The notes: a model not told the origin generated them from the sequence alone. A stretch of DNA of 13,518 bases from an uncultured Bacteroidales bacterium (GCA_947367415.1 CANBEE010000048.1:1-13518); one strand, 5' to 3'. Positions 8,382 through 13,518 are shown, numbered from the stretch's first letter. Numbers and translations: made by a program.

Positions 8382-9425
8382 TTAATAAACTACAATATTA
8401 TTGTCTTCAAGGCTGATTTTGAAGCCACAGACCATCTGCAGATCTGTTAGAAGTTGCTGCAAACTGTCAGTCCTTGACGCACTGAAATGCACCTTGCACT
8501 TCGCATGCTGACGGTTGGCAAAACGTATGCCAACGTTATACCAGCGAGCAACCTCAATCAGGACATCACTAAGTGGCTGTTCATCAAAGTAGAACAATCC
8601 GTCCACCCATTGTGTCACCGCATATATATCGATATCTTTTACATCCAGTTGCCCATCCTCATTCCATATGGCGCCTTGTCCGGGCTTTAGCATCTGGCTT
8701 TCTCCCTGTCCACTTAGTTCAATGCTTCCCTCCACCAAAGCCACCAAAGAGGGAACGGAACTGTAGTAGCGCACGTTGAATGCCGTACCCAACACCTTCA
8801 CCTCTTTATCACCTATATGTACGATGAAGGGCTTCGATTCGTTGTGGGCTACCTTAAAGTAAGCCTCACCCCTTAGAGAAACTTGGCGCACATTGCTGCT
8901 AACAAACGAGGCAGGAAAATCAATGGTACTCTCAGCATTAAGCCACACCTCAGTGCCGTCCTGAAGTGTCAGTTTGAAGTCCATGCCTCGCGGTGTCGTC
9001 AGACTCTGAGTCTCGTAGGTCTTATGGCTTATGTCTTTGGCGCCAGAGCTCTTTCTTTGATAGTCTAACGAGTCTCTGCTACTCACGTCGACTATTTGTG
9101 TACCCGTTGAAAGCGTCACCAACTGGGGGCCTTCGCTATGATGCATTACAAAGAGGTCACTGGCTATATCGTCACCATCTGCAGGCATTTTGTGAATGAA
9201 GGTTGTCAAGATGACGCCTACAAGCATGGCAGCAGCACCAGCGAGTGCCGATAGCCATAAATGCATGATTCGCACCCTTTGACCTTTATCCGTATCAATG
9301 TGCTTGTCCCTAAAGCGTTCCCACTCGGCATCCACGTCGGGGATTGTTGTATGGCGGCGACAATCAGCAATGCGTGCCCACCGCTGCAACTCTTGCTCGT
9401 TGTTATGTTTTTCAGTATCAGCCAT
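8382..9425 (-). CDS. FecR-family anti-sigma factor
   Basis: A 347-residue single-pass inner-membrane protein. Residues 1-53 are cytoplasmic and should hold the sigma factor. Residues about 54-77 are the transmembrane helix (LWLSALAGAAAMLVGVILTT). The periplasmic part contains the FecR domain at about 142-238, with TTPRGMDF, DGTEVWLNAES and RGEAYFKVAHN strands and VLGTAFNVRYY. A C-terminal DUF4974-like domain lies at about 277-345 (FYFDEQPLSDVLIEVARWYNV); it resembles an STN fold and is thought to contact the STN domain of the partner transporter. The start codon overlaps the sigma-factor stop by 8 bp, implying translational coupling and balanced amounts. The susC gene follows after 67 bp. This is a canonical, intact regulator for SusC-dependent transmembrane signalling. 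Confidence 0.95.
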   Translation of the reverse strand: MADTEKHNNEQELQRWARIADCRRHTTIPDVDAEWERFRDKHIDTDKGQRVRIMHLWLSALAGAAAMLVGVILTTFIHKMPADGDDIASDLFVMHHSEGPQLVTLSTGTQIVDVSSRDSLDYQRKSSGAKDISHKTYETQSLTTPRGMDFKLTLQDGTEVWLNAESTIDFPASFVSSNVRQVSLRGEAYFKVAHNESKPFIVHIGDKEVKVLGTAFNVRYYSSVPSLVALVEGSIELSGQGESQMLKPGQGAIWNEDGQLDVKDIDIYAVTQWVDGLFYFDEQPLSDVLIEVARWYNVGIRFANRQHAKCKVHFSASRTDSLQQLLTDLQMVCGFKISLEDNNIVVY

Positions 9426-9939
9426 TTCTACTTTCTATTTTTTTAACCATAGCTCTCAGTTCAGCATAAACCCTGCTGATATGTTTATGGATGGTACTTA
9501 CCTCCACACCTATCAACTCGGCCACTTCTTTGTAACTCTTATCCTTCAGACAGCACTGTTCAAAGATAAACCGCCGCTGCGGAGGTTGACGATCCATAAC
9601 TGCGTAGACCTGTCGCAGCCTCTCCTCATATAATTCGTCTTCGTATTCCTCCTGTATCTCATTGCTGGTAAGACGTACCTCGTCTTCGTATTTTTTTACT
9701 ACCTGTTGATGTTTGGAATAGTTTACTAGCTGATTGCGCATCAGTCTTCGCAACAGTCCCACCGCTTCTTCTTGACGGATATTATCGAACTTGTTCCACA
9801 AATCCACGAACACCTCCTCAACCATATCCCTAGCCACCTCCTCATCCAAAGTATAATCTAATACTTGATAGAAGAGCCATGTATAGCACGATTTATACAC
9901 GTGTTCAAAAGCTGTTATTTTGTTTTTGTCGGTGGACAT
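9418..9939 (-). CDS. ECF-type RNA polymerase sigma factor, sigma-70 family
   Basis: A 173-residue cytoplasmic protein, typical of ECF sigma factors. Region 2 spans about 10-75 (AFEHVYKSCY, a DEEVARDMVEEVFVDLW helix, then RLMRNQLVNY). Region 4 spans about 105-163 and contains the helix-turn-helix SYKEVAELIGVEVSTIHKHI, which would read the -35 element. Region 3 is absent, as expected for this class. A charged linker (about 80-105) joins the two. The stop overlaps the fecR start by 8 bp, so the cognate anti-sigma is made from the same mRNA. The ATG at 9939 is preceded by a good TTTG/CCTTTG promoter only ~30 bp upstream, which supports this start. Its likely target is the promoter of this operon, particularly susC; autoactivation is possible but not shown. 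Confidence 0.95.
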   Translation of the reverse strand: MSTDKNKITAFEHVYKSCYTWLFYQVLDYTLDEEVARDMVEEVFVDLWNKFDNIRQEEAVGLLRRLMRNQLVNYSKHQQVVKKYEDEVRLTSNEIQEEYEDELYEERLRQVYAVMDRQPPQRRFIFEQCCLKDKSYKEVAELIGVEVSTIHKHISRVYAELRAMVKKIESRNG

Positions 9940-9968
9940 GTATGGGTTAATTACTGATAAATAATTTG

Positions 9969-10000
9969 CAAAGGAACAACTATTATTCTATTGCGACAAA
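9969..10000 (-). promoter_or_regulatory. Putative promoter of the sigma/fecR/sus operon
   Basis: On the minus strand TTTG (9997-10000) and TTCCTTTG (9969-9976) are separated by 20 bp. This fits the Bacteroidota housekeeping pattern TTTG-N19-21-TAnnTTTG with one mismatch, and a C follows as is common. Transcription would start about 20 nt before the sigma-factor ATG at 9939. Confidence 0.6.
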
Positions 10001-10132
10001 TAAAATCTATTTTTTTCATTTTGCCTTAAGATTATTATTGGTGATACTTCAACCAGTTACAAACTATAGCAACCAAGGAAATATTGCCGATGAAACAGAC
10101 AAATAAGAAATCCCACCCGCCACAAAACAAAC

Positions 10133-10164
10133 ATCCTCCCGTTCGATTACTCGGGCGGGAGGAT
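10133..10164. terminator. GC-rich hairpin, possible terminator
   Basis: The arms ATCCTCCCG (10133-10141) and CGGGAGGAT (10156-10164) are perfect complements around a 14-nt loop. On the minus strand the stem is followed by a T-rich stretch (TGTTTGTTTTGT), so it could stop leftward transcripts coming from the hemolysin III side before they reach the sigma gene. On the plus strand there is no T tract. It lies in the 316-bp gap between the sigma gene and the TonB-receptor remnant; apart from this hairpin and the sigma promoter I see nothing else in that gap. Confidence 0.45.
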
Positions 10165-10255
10165 ATGCATAGTAATGTTATTTTAGTGCATGCGATTAAA
10201 TCTTTCCCGCAGCTCGTAGTCTTCATATAGATATACACAAACATAAACCGATTCA

Positions 10256-10719
10256 ATGAAGAAAATTTTATGGCTCCTCGTGATGGGAGTGTTGGCTCCG
10301 CTGGCTGCGATGGCGAGGGAACCGTGAGAGGTAAAATCGTGGATAAAGCAACAGGGGAGCCTGTGGAGTTTGTCAACGTCGTAGTCACCCCAAAGGGAAG
10401 CACCAGCTTTGCTGGAGGTACCATCTCGGATGAGGCGGGAGCCTTCCGCATCGATGAGCTGGCCTATGGCAGCTACGTGCTCACGGTGTCGTATATCGGA
10501 TACCAGAACACCACACGTGAGTTTACCCTCTCGGCTACGGCCAAGAATGCGCACTTCAAGCAGATTGCCATCGGCGAAGACAACCTACTACAAGCTCCTT
10601 TTCGGAAAGACCTTATGACCAGTGTACACATCAGGCTCCTACGCTGCATGAGGGAGTATCATACAGCGGGGGAGTCTGTCATCTTTGAGCAGCGCTATCT
10701 CGAAGCGCTACTGGAGTAG
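10256..10719 (+). pseudogene. Frameshifted, truncated N-terminus of a TonB-dependent outer-membrane receptor
   Basis: The ATG at 10256 opens a clear signal peptide (MKKILWLLVMGVLAPLAAMA) that runs into a TGA four codons later. From about 10316 the next frame reads GTVRGKIVDKATGEPVEF and continues as a carboxypeptidase-regulatory-like beta-sandwich (SYVLTVSYIGYQNT) to about NLLQ. Adding one C after 10315 would restore an AMA-Q cleavage site and fuse the two frames, so a one-base deletion is the simplest explanation. After NLLQ the expected receptor plug is missing. About 40 unrelated residues (APFRKDLM to ALLE) follow and then a stop at 10719. An intact receptor of this kind has roughly 700-900 residues, so this is a remnant. 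An in-frame ATG at 10270 could be mistaken for a start, but it would give a protein without an export signal. No convincing promoter is seen upstream. Confidence 0.75.
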
Positions 10720-10727
10720 TTATTTAG

Positions 10728-10910
10728 TCAGTTGTTCCATATTGCATATATTATTACTCTATTGTCTTAATCACCTCCACCAACGCATCGATACGTTATT
10801 GGAATAGGCCAGAACTACAGCCTATATATCCCACCTGGTACTACGTCCTGATGGATCACGACGAAGCACGCCGCGAGGGATGGGACCTGGCGGATGTGGT
10901 GATGGGTTAG
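10728..10910 (+). pseudogene. Unassigned open stretch without start codon, probable gene remnant
   Basis: A 60-codon open stretch on the plus strand ends at TAG (10908-10910), one base off the hemolysin III stop on the other strand. Its last ~30 residues (YPTWYYVLMDHDEARREG, then WDLADVVMG) have protein-like composition. The only ATG is within this tail, and the upstream half is of low quality. I do not recognise the family. Together with the truncated receptor before it, it is probably deletion debris. It could also be chance. Confidence 0.25.
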
Positions 10911-11575
10911 GCTATGAACAGTTGCAGCATCAGCCAAGTGGCAGTCATATGGCAGATGTCGCCCAATATCACAAAGAGATGAAAGACGGAGTGGATATAG
11001 GGCACACGCTTGAAACTATACAGTACGGCACCAGTGATGTAGGCTACGCCTTCGCCCACTACCCACAGCACGATGGGGAGTCCGCAGGTGTCGTAGAAGG
11101 GCTTGAAGGCTATGAGGATGGTGAGTCCCATAAGCACATAGCAGATGGTCTCAAGGTAACTCTGTGCCTTCATCTTGCGGAAACTCATCGCAGTGCCCAC
11201 GATGGCACAGAGCCACACGAAGACAAAGATGAAGATGCCCCACACGGGCTCGCCTCCCAGACGTATGCCGATAAGGGTAAGCGGTGTGTAACTGCCGGCG
11301 ATGTGCCAGTAGATGGCGGCGTGGTCAAACTTACGTGCCTGCGCCTTGGCGTGCTCATGCACAGAAGGGATGGCGTGGTATACTACCGAAGCAAGGTATG
11401 AACTGCACACGCCGAACAGGTACAAGGCGAGACTCAACGGAGCCATCCAAGTGTGGAGAGCGGTGCTCTCCACCAAGAAGACGGTGCACACGGCAAGACC
11501 CATCAAAAGCCCCACACCGTGCGTAGCCGTATTGACAATCTCCTCGCGTACTGAATAGGTGTTTTGCTTTTCCAT
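10907..11575 (-). CDS. trhA: Hemolysin III / TrhA-family membrane protein (PAQR superfamily)
   Basis: A 222-residue protein with seven predicted membrane helices, matching the usual ~215-residue length. Conserved PAQR-type positions are present: E and H in the N-terminal EEIVNTATHGVG, then SSYLASVVYHAI, FDHAAIYWHIAGSYTPL, and the C-terminal HSVFHLFVILGDICH. Together these supply the histidine and aspartate residues that form the metal site in the superfamily. It acts in the inner membrane. Bacterial relatives are annotated as hemolysin III but have been linked to membrane-lipid homeostasis. The start is taken at 11575 (MEKQNTYS) because family members begin close to this motif; an ATG at 11602 would add nine residues but lies upstream of the best promoter element. 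The gene stands alone, opposite in direction to the remnants on both sides, and is intact. The gene symbol reflects family membership only. Confidence 0.88.
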   Translation of the reverse strand: MEKQNTYSVREEIVNTATHGVGLLMGLAVCTVFLVESTALHTWMAPLSLALYLFGVCSSYLASVVYHAIPSVHEHAKAQARKFDHAAIYWHIAGSYTPLTLIGIRLGGEPVWGIFIFVFVWLCAIVGTAMSFRKMKAQSYLETICYVLMGLTILIAFKPFYDTCGLPIVLWVVGEGVAYITGAVLYSFKRVPYIHSVFHLFVILGDICHMTATWLMLQLFIA

Positions 11576-11579
11576 ACGG

Positions 11580-11610
11580 CAAAGGTACCCCTTATCCGCC
11601 ACATCGCAAT
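11580..11610 (-). promoter_or_regulatory. Promoter of the hemolysin III gene
   Basis: The minus strand has TACCTTTG (11580-11587), a perfect TAnnTTTG element followed by C. ATTG (11607-11610) lies 19 bp upstream as a weak -33 (three of four bases). The element ends only four bases before the ATG at 11575, so transcription would begin at or beside the start codon, giving a leaderless or nearly leaderless mRNA. The weak -33 suggests dependence on an activator. Confidence 0.5.
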
Positions 11611-11645
11611 TTCCTCACCCATATTTAGCACAAAAAGGAGCAATA

Positions 11646-11663
11646 ATTTGACATAAATCAAAA
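11646..11663. promoter_or_regulatory. Crp/Fnr-type operator (box 1)
   Basis: ATTTGACATAAATCAAAA contains TTTGA-N6-TCAAA, and its core TTGAC-N4-ATCAA matches nine of ten bases of the Fnr-type consensus TTGAT-N4-ATCAA. Its centre (11654.5) is 67.5 bp from the start of the hemolysin III -7 element on one side. On the other side it is 70.5 bp from the rightward -7 element at 11725. It could therefore serve both divergent promoters. A Crp/Fnr-family gene lies 450 bp downstream. Confidence 0.5.
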
Positions 11664-11703
11664 AAATGTAGGGGTGAGGAGGTAAATTCGGCGGCAAAAT
11701 CTC

Positions 11704-11732
11704 TTGTGTCTCGGAGAAAAAATATATTTTTG
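11704..11732 (+). promoter_or_regulatory. Putative rightward promoter ahead of the SusD remnant and crp-like gene
   Basis: TATTTTTG (11725-11732) fits TAnnTTTG, and TTG (11704-11706) lies 18 bp upstream, slightly shorter than the usual 19-21 bp. Transcription would begin near 11738. It is the only plausible promoter I see upstream of the crp-like gene at 12106, so that regulator may be expressed from it through the remnant. Confidence 0.35.
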
Positions 11733-11772
11733 TAACAAAAAATAGAGTGTTTTATCTAAAATTGCTATCGCT

Positions 11773-12125
11773 ATGACGAGATTGACACTAAGATTCTGTA
11801 TGGCGCTGCTCTGTTGCAGCCATCTTCCGCTTGCTGCTCAGGTGCAATATACCAAGGAGGTGGCAGATGTGACCGAGTGGGTATGCCCCATCGAGAGGCC
11901 ACGCTGGACAACATCTTGGAAGAGCGCCTGCTGGAACTCGTATGGGAGGGACACCGTCGTCAGGACCTCATCCGCTTCGGACGCTACCATAAGGCCTACG
12001 ACCAGCGTATGGCGTTGACCAATGAGGGCAACGGATACACCACCGTATTCCCCATTCCGCAAAAGAGTATCGAACTTAACCCCAACCTGAAACAGAACAA
12101 AGGATATGCCGACAAAGAACTTTGA
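11773..12125 (+). pseudogene. Chimeric remnant: signal peptide joined out of frame to a SusD C-terminus
   Basis: Two pieces lie in different frames. From the ATG at 11773 a signal peptide (MTRLTLRFCMALLCCSHLPL, then AAQ) continues to about VADVTEW; this frame then loses protein character and stops at 12018. From about 11890, in the frame ending at 12125, the sequence reads ATLDNILEERLLELVWEG, then RRQDLIRFGRYHKAYDQR, then VFPIPQKSIELNPN and QNKGY. This is the conserved C-terminal end of SusD/RagB proteins. About 400 SusD residues are absent. The signal peptide has no lipobox, whereas SusD proteins are lipoproteins, so the front half probably came from a different exported protein. The simplest reading is an internal deletion that fused two genes. 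The SusD piece ends 20 bp inside the crp-like gene, in another frame. Confidence 0.75.
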
Positions 12126-12708
12126 GACAGCCCAGAAGATTATCACTGAGACCTGCCCCAGACGAAGGCTTCAGGTGGACAGCATCCGCCTGTTTGCCGG
12201 TATCATCGAACGCAAGGCATACAGCAAGGGAGACATCATACTCCCCGAGGGCAACGTATGCCACGCAATGATGTATGTCGAGAAAGGACTGGTGAGACAA
12301 TACTATTTCAAGCACGGCAAGGAGATGACCGAACACATCTCCTGCGAGCAGGGCGTGGTGATATGCATCGACAGTTACTTCAACCAACGCCCCTCGCAAC
12401 TCATCGTCGAAGCGCTGGAAGATACCGTCATCTGGGAAATCCCATACGTAGCAATGGAAAAACTGGCCAGCGAGGTACACGATATATCCTACCTCTACCG
12501 CCATTTCTTGCAGAACTCGCTCATCCTCTCTCAGGTGAAGGCCGATATGTTGCGCTTCGAGTCGGCCAAGGACCGCTACACCAAACTGATGCAGCACTCG
12601 CCGGAGATTGTGCGCCGCGCACCGCTCACCTACATCGCCTCCTACCTGCAGATGAGCTTGGAGACACTGAGCCGTGCACGGGCATCCATCGTAGCGTCAG
12701 AGCTGTAG
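12106..12708 (+). CDS. Crp/Fnr-family transcriptional regulator
   Basis: A 200-residue cytoplasmic DNA-binding protein of normal family length. Residues about 25-115 form the cyclic-nucleotide-binding-like beta-roll (KGDIILPEGNVCHAMMYVEKG, then VRQYYF, then LIVEALEDTVIWEI). A dimerisation helix follows (about 116-150). The C-terminal helix-turn-helix is at about 172-195 (APLTYIASYLQMSLETLSRA), a form typical of Bacteroidota members. The canonical cAMP phosphate-binding motif is not evident, so the effector is unlikely to be cAMP. Cysteines occur at 17, 52, 80 and 87, but their spacing does not match the Fnr iron-sulfur ligands. The gene starts inside the end of the SusD remnant (20-bp overlap), so it may share a transcript from the promoter near 11725. 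Two matching Crp/Fnr-type palindromes lie at 11646-11663 and 13302-13323, making it the obvious candidate to bind them. Confidence 0.92.
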   Translation: MPTKNFETAQKIITETCPRRRLQVDSIRLFAGIIERKAYSKGDIILPEGNVCHAMMYVEKGLVRQYYFKHGKEMTEHISCEQGVVICIDSYFNQRPSQLIVEALEDTVIWEIPYVAMEKLASEVHDISYLYRHFLQNSLILSQVKADMLRFESAKDRYTKLMQHSPEIVRRAPLTYIASYLQMSLETLSRARASIVASEL

Positions 12709-12757
12709 GGCCACAACAGGCATAAGGCGAGCATTTTGCACCAAGTCCCAACGACAC

Positions 12758-12789
12758 ACAAGAGGCTTCCTTTCGGGGAAGCCTCTTGT
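12758..12789. terminator. Strong hairpin after the crp-like gene, likely bidirectional terminator
   Basis: The perfect 13-bp arms ACAAGAGGCTTCC (12758-12770) and GGAAGCCTCTTGT (12777-12789) enclose a 6-nt loop, 50 bp after the crp-like stop. The downstream sequence is A/T-rich but has no long T run. It sits where rightward transcription from the crp-like gene meets leftward transcription of the small ORF. The rest of 12790-12950 shows no gene. Confidence 0.7.
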
Positions 12790-12950
12790 CATACATAAAT
12801 TAATTAATAAGAACTGCAAATGCTATGTACTATCTCAGCACGTCCTGTCTGCTATGGCACCAATACCTATTGAATTTATCTGATGCCCACAAGCACTTAG
12901 ATTCTTCTTTTCTTTAGTATCCTTTTATTATTATAAACTCGGTTGACAAT

Positions 12951-13085
12951 TCACGCATTCTCTTTCATCTTGAAAGGAATCATTCCCGACGGGCACATAT
13001 AATCAATCTTATCGAAATCATACATCTCCTCGTTTACAGGATAACAATTTAAGGCCCAGTTGATAAAACTAACAATCTTTTTCAT
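12951..13085 (-). CDS. Small 44-residue ORF, hypothetical protein
   Basis: The ATG at 13085 opens a 44-codon frame ending at 12951. The product starts MKKIVSFINWALNC, continues through YPVNEEMYDFDKIDYM and ends in CPSGMIPFKMKENA. The composition looks like a real protein: few rare residues, tyrosine/aspartate-rich middle and two cysteines (14 and 31). It is amphipathic at the N-terminus but has no clear signal peptide or transmembrane helix. The start is preceded by the A-rich GAAAAGGT, and ~150 bp upstream there is a perfect TACCTTTG promoter element with a Crp/Fnr-type palindrome beyond it, which supports expression. I do not recognise a family; a peptide regulator, toxin or secreted peptide precursor are all possible. 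Confidence 0.5.
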   Translation of the reverse strand: MKKIVSFINWALNCYPVNEEMYDFDKIDYMCPSGMIPFKMKENA

Positions 13086-13101
13086 ACCTTTTCAAATTTG
13101 T

Positions 13102-13165
13102 GCTCCCTGCCATTCAGAGAGCGGGTTTTACACTTAGCTTCTATACTTCGCAGCAGTCAGTGCTG
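13102..13165 (-). promoter_or_regulatory. Structured 5' leader of the small ORF (two hairpins)
   Basis: Between the predicted transcription start (~13232) and the ATG at 13085 the leader would be about 147 nt. It contains GCTCTCTG/CAGGGAGC (13102-13122; 8 bp with one G-U pair, 5-nt loop), which ends 16 nt before the start codon. It also contains CAGCA-N5-TGCTG (13151-13165). The leader may control translation; no known riboswitch class is recognised. Confidence 0.3.
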
Positions 13166-13236
13166 TGCTGTACATTGGCATTTGTCAAGTTCTTACTAAT
13201 ACTGTCTTTTGTCTCTTTCTGTCCTTGTTTTCGCTG

Positions 13237-13244
13237 CAAAGGTA
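13237..13244 (-). promoter_or_regulatory. -7 promoter element for the small ORF
   Basis: The minus strand reads TACCTTTG followed by C, identical to the element of the hemolysin III gene. No good -33 TTTG is visible at 19-21 bp upstream, which fits an activator-dependent promoter. A Crp/Fnr-type palindrome is centred 68.5 bp upstream of this element. Confidence 0.4.
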
Positions 13245-13301
13245 TAGCCATTTCTTGAACTAGCTATCATAATGAAAGCAAAAACTCCCGATTTATGTCT
13301 T

Positions 13302-13323
13302 TTATTTGATGTATGTCAAATAA
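13302..13323. promoter_or_regulatory. Crp/Fnr-type operator (box 2)
   Basis: TTATTTGA (13302-13309), N6, TCAAATAA (13316-13323) is a perfect palindrome with 8-bp arms. On the minus strand its 18-bp core, ATTTGACATACATCAAAT, matches box 1 at 16 of 18 positions. Its size and TTGA-N6-TCAA form fit a dimer of a Crp/Fnr-family protein. Confidence 0.55.
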
Positions 13324-13518
13324 TAGGTATAAGACCGTAAAATAAACTGACAAAGACAAAAAACAGACGTCATTTGCTATGTCAATGTTGCAATTGAATG
13401 TTTGATACACGGTCGTCGGGGTTATCCTATCATCAATGGAGGTACGGAGTAGATAATGAATTGCTCATTACCATACATTATGCTACAAAATTTTTAACTT
13501 GTGCGGAACAAGTAGAAG
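13324..13518. other. Non-coding right edge with two small inverted repeats
   Basis: No credible ORF is seen. TAATGA-N5-TCATTA (13454-13459 and 13465-13470) and ACTTGT-N5-ACAAGT (13497-13502 and 13508-13513) are short perfect inverted repeats. They could belong to regulation of, or termination from, a gene beyond the edge; evidence is weak. Confidence 0.2.

Noticed and set aside
10035..10554. Two overlapping minus-strand ORFs over the TonB-receptor remnant
   Set aside because: The plus strand carries recognisable signal peptide and receptor-domain sequence here; the opposite frames show low-complexity composition and no motif.
10270..10719. 149-residue intact protein starting at 10270
   Set aside because: The first ~15 residues are an out-of-frame reading of a clear signal peptide, so the true start is 10256 and the gene is frameshifted.
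10880..11401. 173-codon plus-strand ORF rich in His, Asp and Gly
   Set aside because: It is the reverse complement of the hemolysin III gene, whose conserved motifs are clear on the minus strand.
12076..12597. 173-codon minus-strand ORF over the crp-like gene
   Set aside because: The plus-strand frame encodes a complete Crp/Fnr protein with a helix-turn-helix; this is a shadow.
12835..12924. Minus-strand open stretch of 29 codons ending INSIGIGAIADRTC, considered as a C-terminal extension of the 44-residue ORF or a separate peptide
   Set aside because: It has no ATG, GTG or TTG start and is closed by a TAA directly upstream (12925-12927). It cannot be joined to the 44-codon frame by a single frameshift because that frame ends earlier, at 12951. 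It may be an old remnant but was not called.
12943..12952. A third TTGA-containing operator (TTGACAATTC)
   Set aside because: It lacks the second half TCAA at the right spacing; only a half-site.
1..13518. CRISPR arrays, tRNA/rRNA genes, insertion sequences, retrons or phage genes
   Set aside because: I looked for spaced direct repeats, cloverleaf-like segments and transposase or integrase motifs on both strands and saw none.

Overview
This is Bacteroidota DNA, most likely from the order Bacteroidales (a Bacteroides- or Prevotella-like organism). The evidence is a SusC/SusD outer-membrane pair, an N-terminal STN domain on SusC, a FecR-type anti-sigma factor with a C-terminal DUF4974-like region, Bacteroidota-style lipoprotein signals, and promoters with the TTTG / TAnnTTTG pattern instead of classical -35/-10 boxes. 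No rRNA, tRNA, CRISPR array or intact insertion sequence was seen.

The left three quarters (1-9939, minus strand) read as one transcription unit of seven genes: ECF sigma factor, FecR anti-sigma, SusC-type TonB-dependent transporter with a signalling domain, SusD-type surface lipoprotein, DUF4843-type lipoprotein, PKD-like lipoprotein, and a secreted thioredoxin-fold protein cut by the left edge. The expected logic is trans-envelope signalling. SusC senses its substrate, its STN domain contacts FecR across the inner membrane, the sigma factor is released, and transcription of susC and the downstream lipoproteins rises. The window contains no glycoside hydrolase or sulfatase, so the substrate is unknown. 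The short fecR-susC gap carries an unusual perfect inverted repeat whose stem contains the susC start codon, with a possible ECF-type promoter next to it.

From 9940 to about 12125 the window holds debris plus one intact gene. A TonB-receptor N-terminus (10256-10719) is frameshifted at its signal-peptide cleavage site and truncated. An unassigned open stretch without a start codon follows (10728-10910). The intact gene is an inner-membrane hemolysin III/TrhA-family protein on the minus strand. After it comes a chimeric remnant made of a foreign signal peptide and, in another frame, the last ~75 residues of a SusD protein. This looks like the scar of a second outer-membrane transport locus.

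The right end holds an intact Crp/Fnr-family regulator (12106-12708), a strong hairpin, and a 44-residue small ORF on the minus strand with a long structured leader. The most notable regulatory signal is a pair of nearly identical palindromes (TTTGA-N6-TCAAA), one on each side of the crp-like gene. Each lies 67-69 bp upstream of an identical TACCTTTGC promoter element, one serving the hemolysin III gene and the other the small ORF. This suggests a local Crp/Fnr-type regulon, possibly including autoregulation. That is inference from sequence only.
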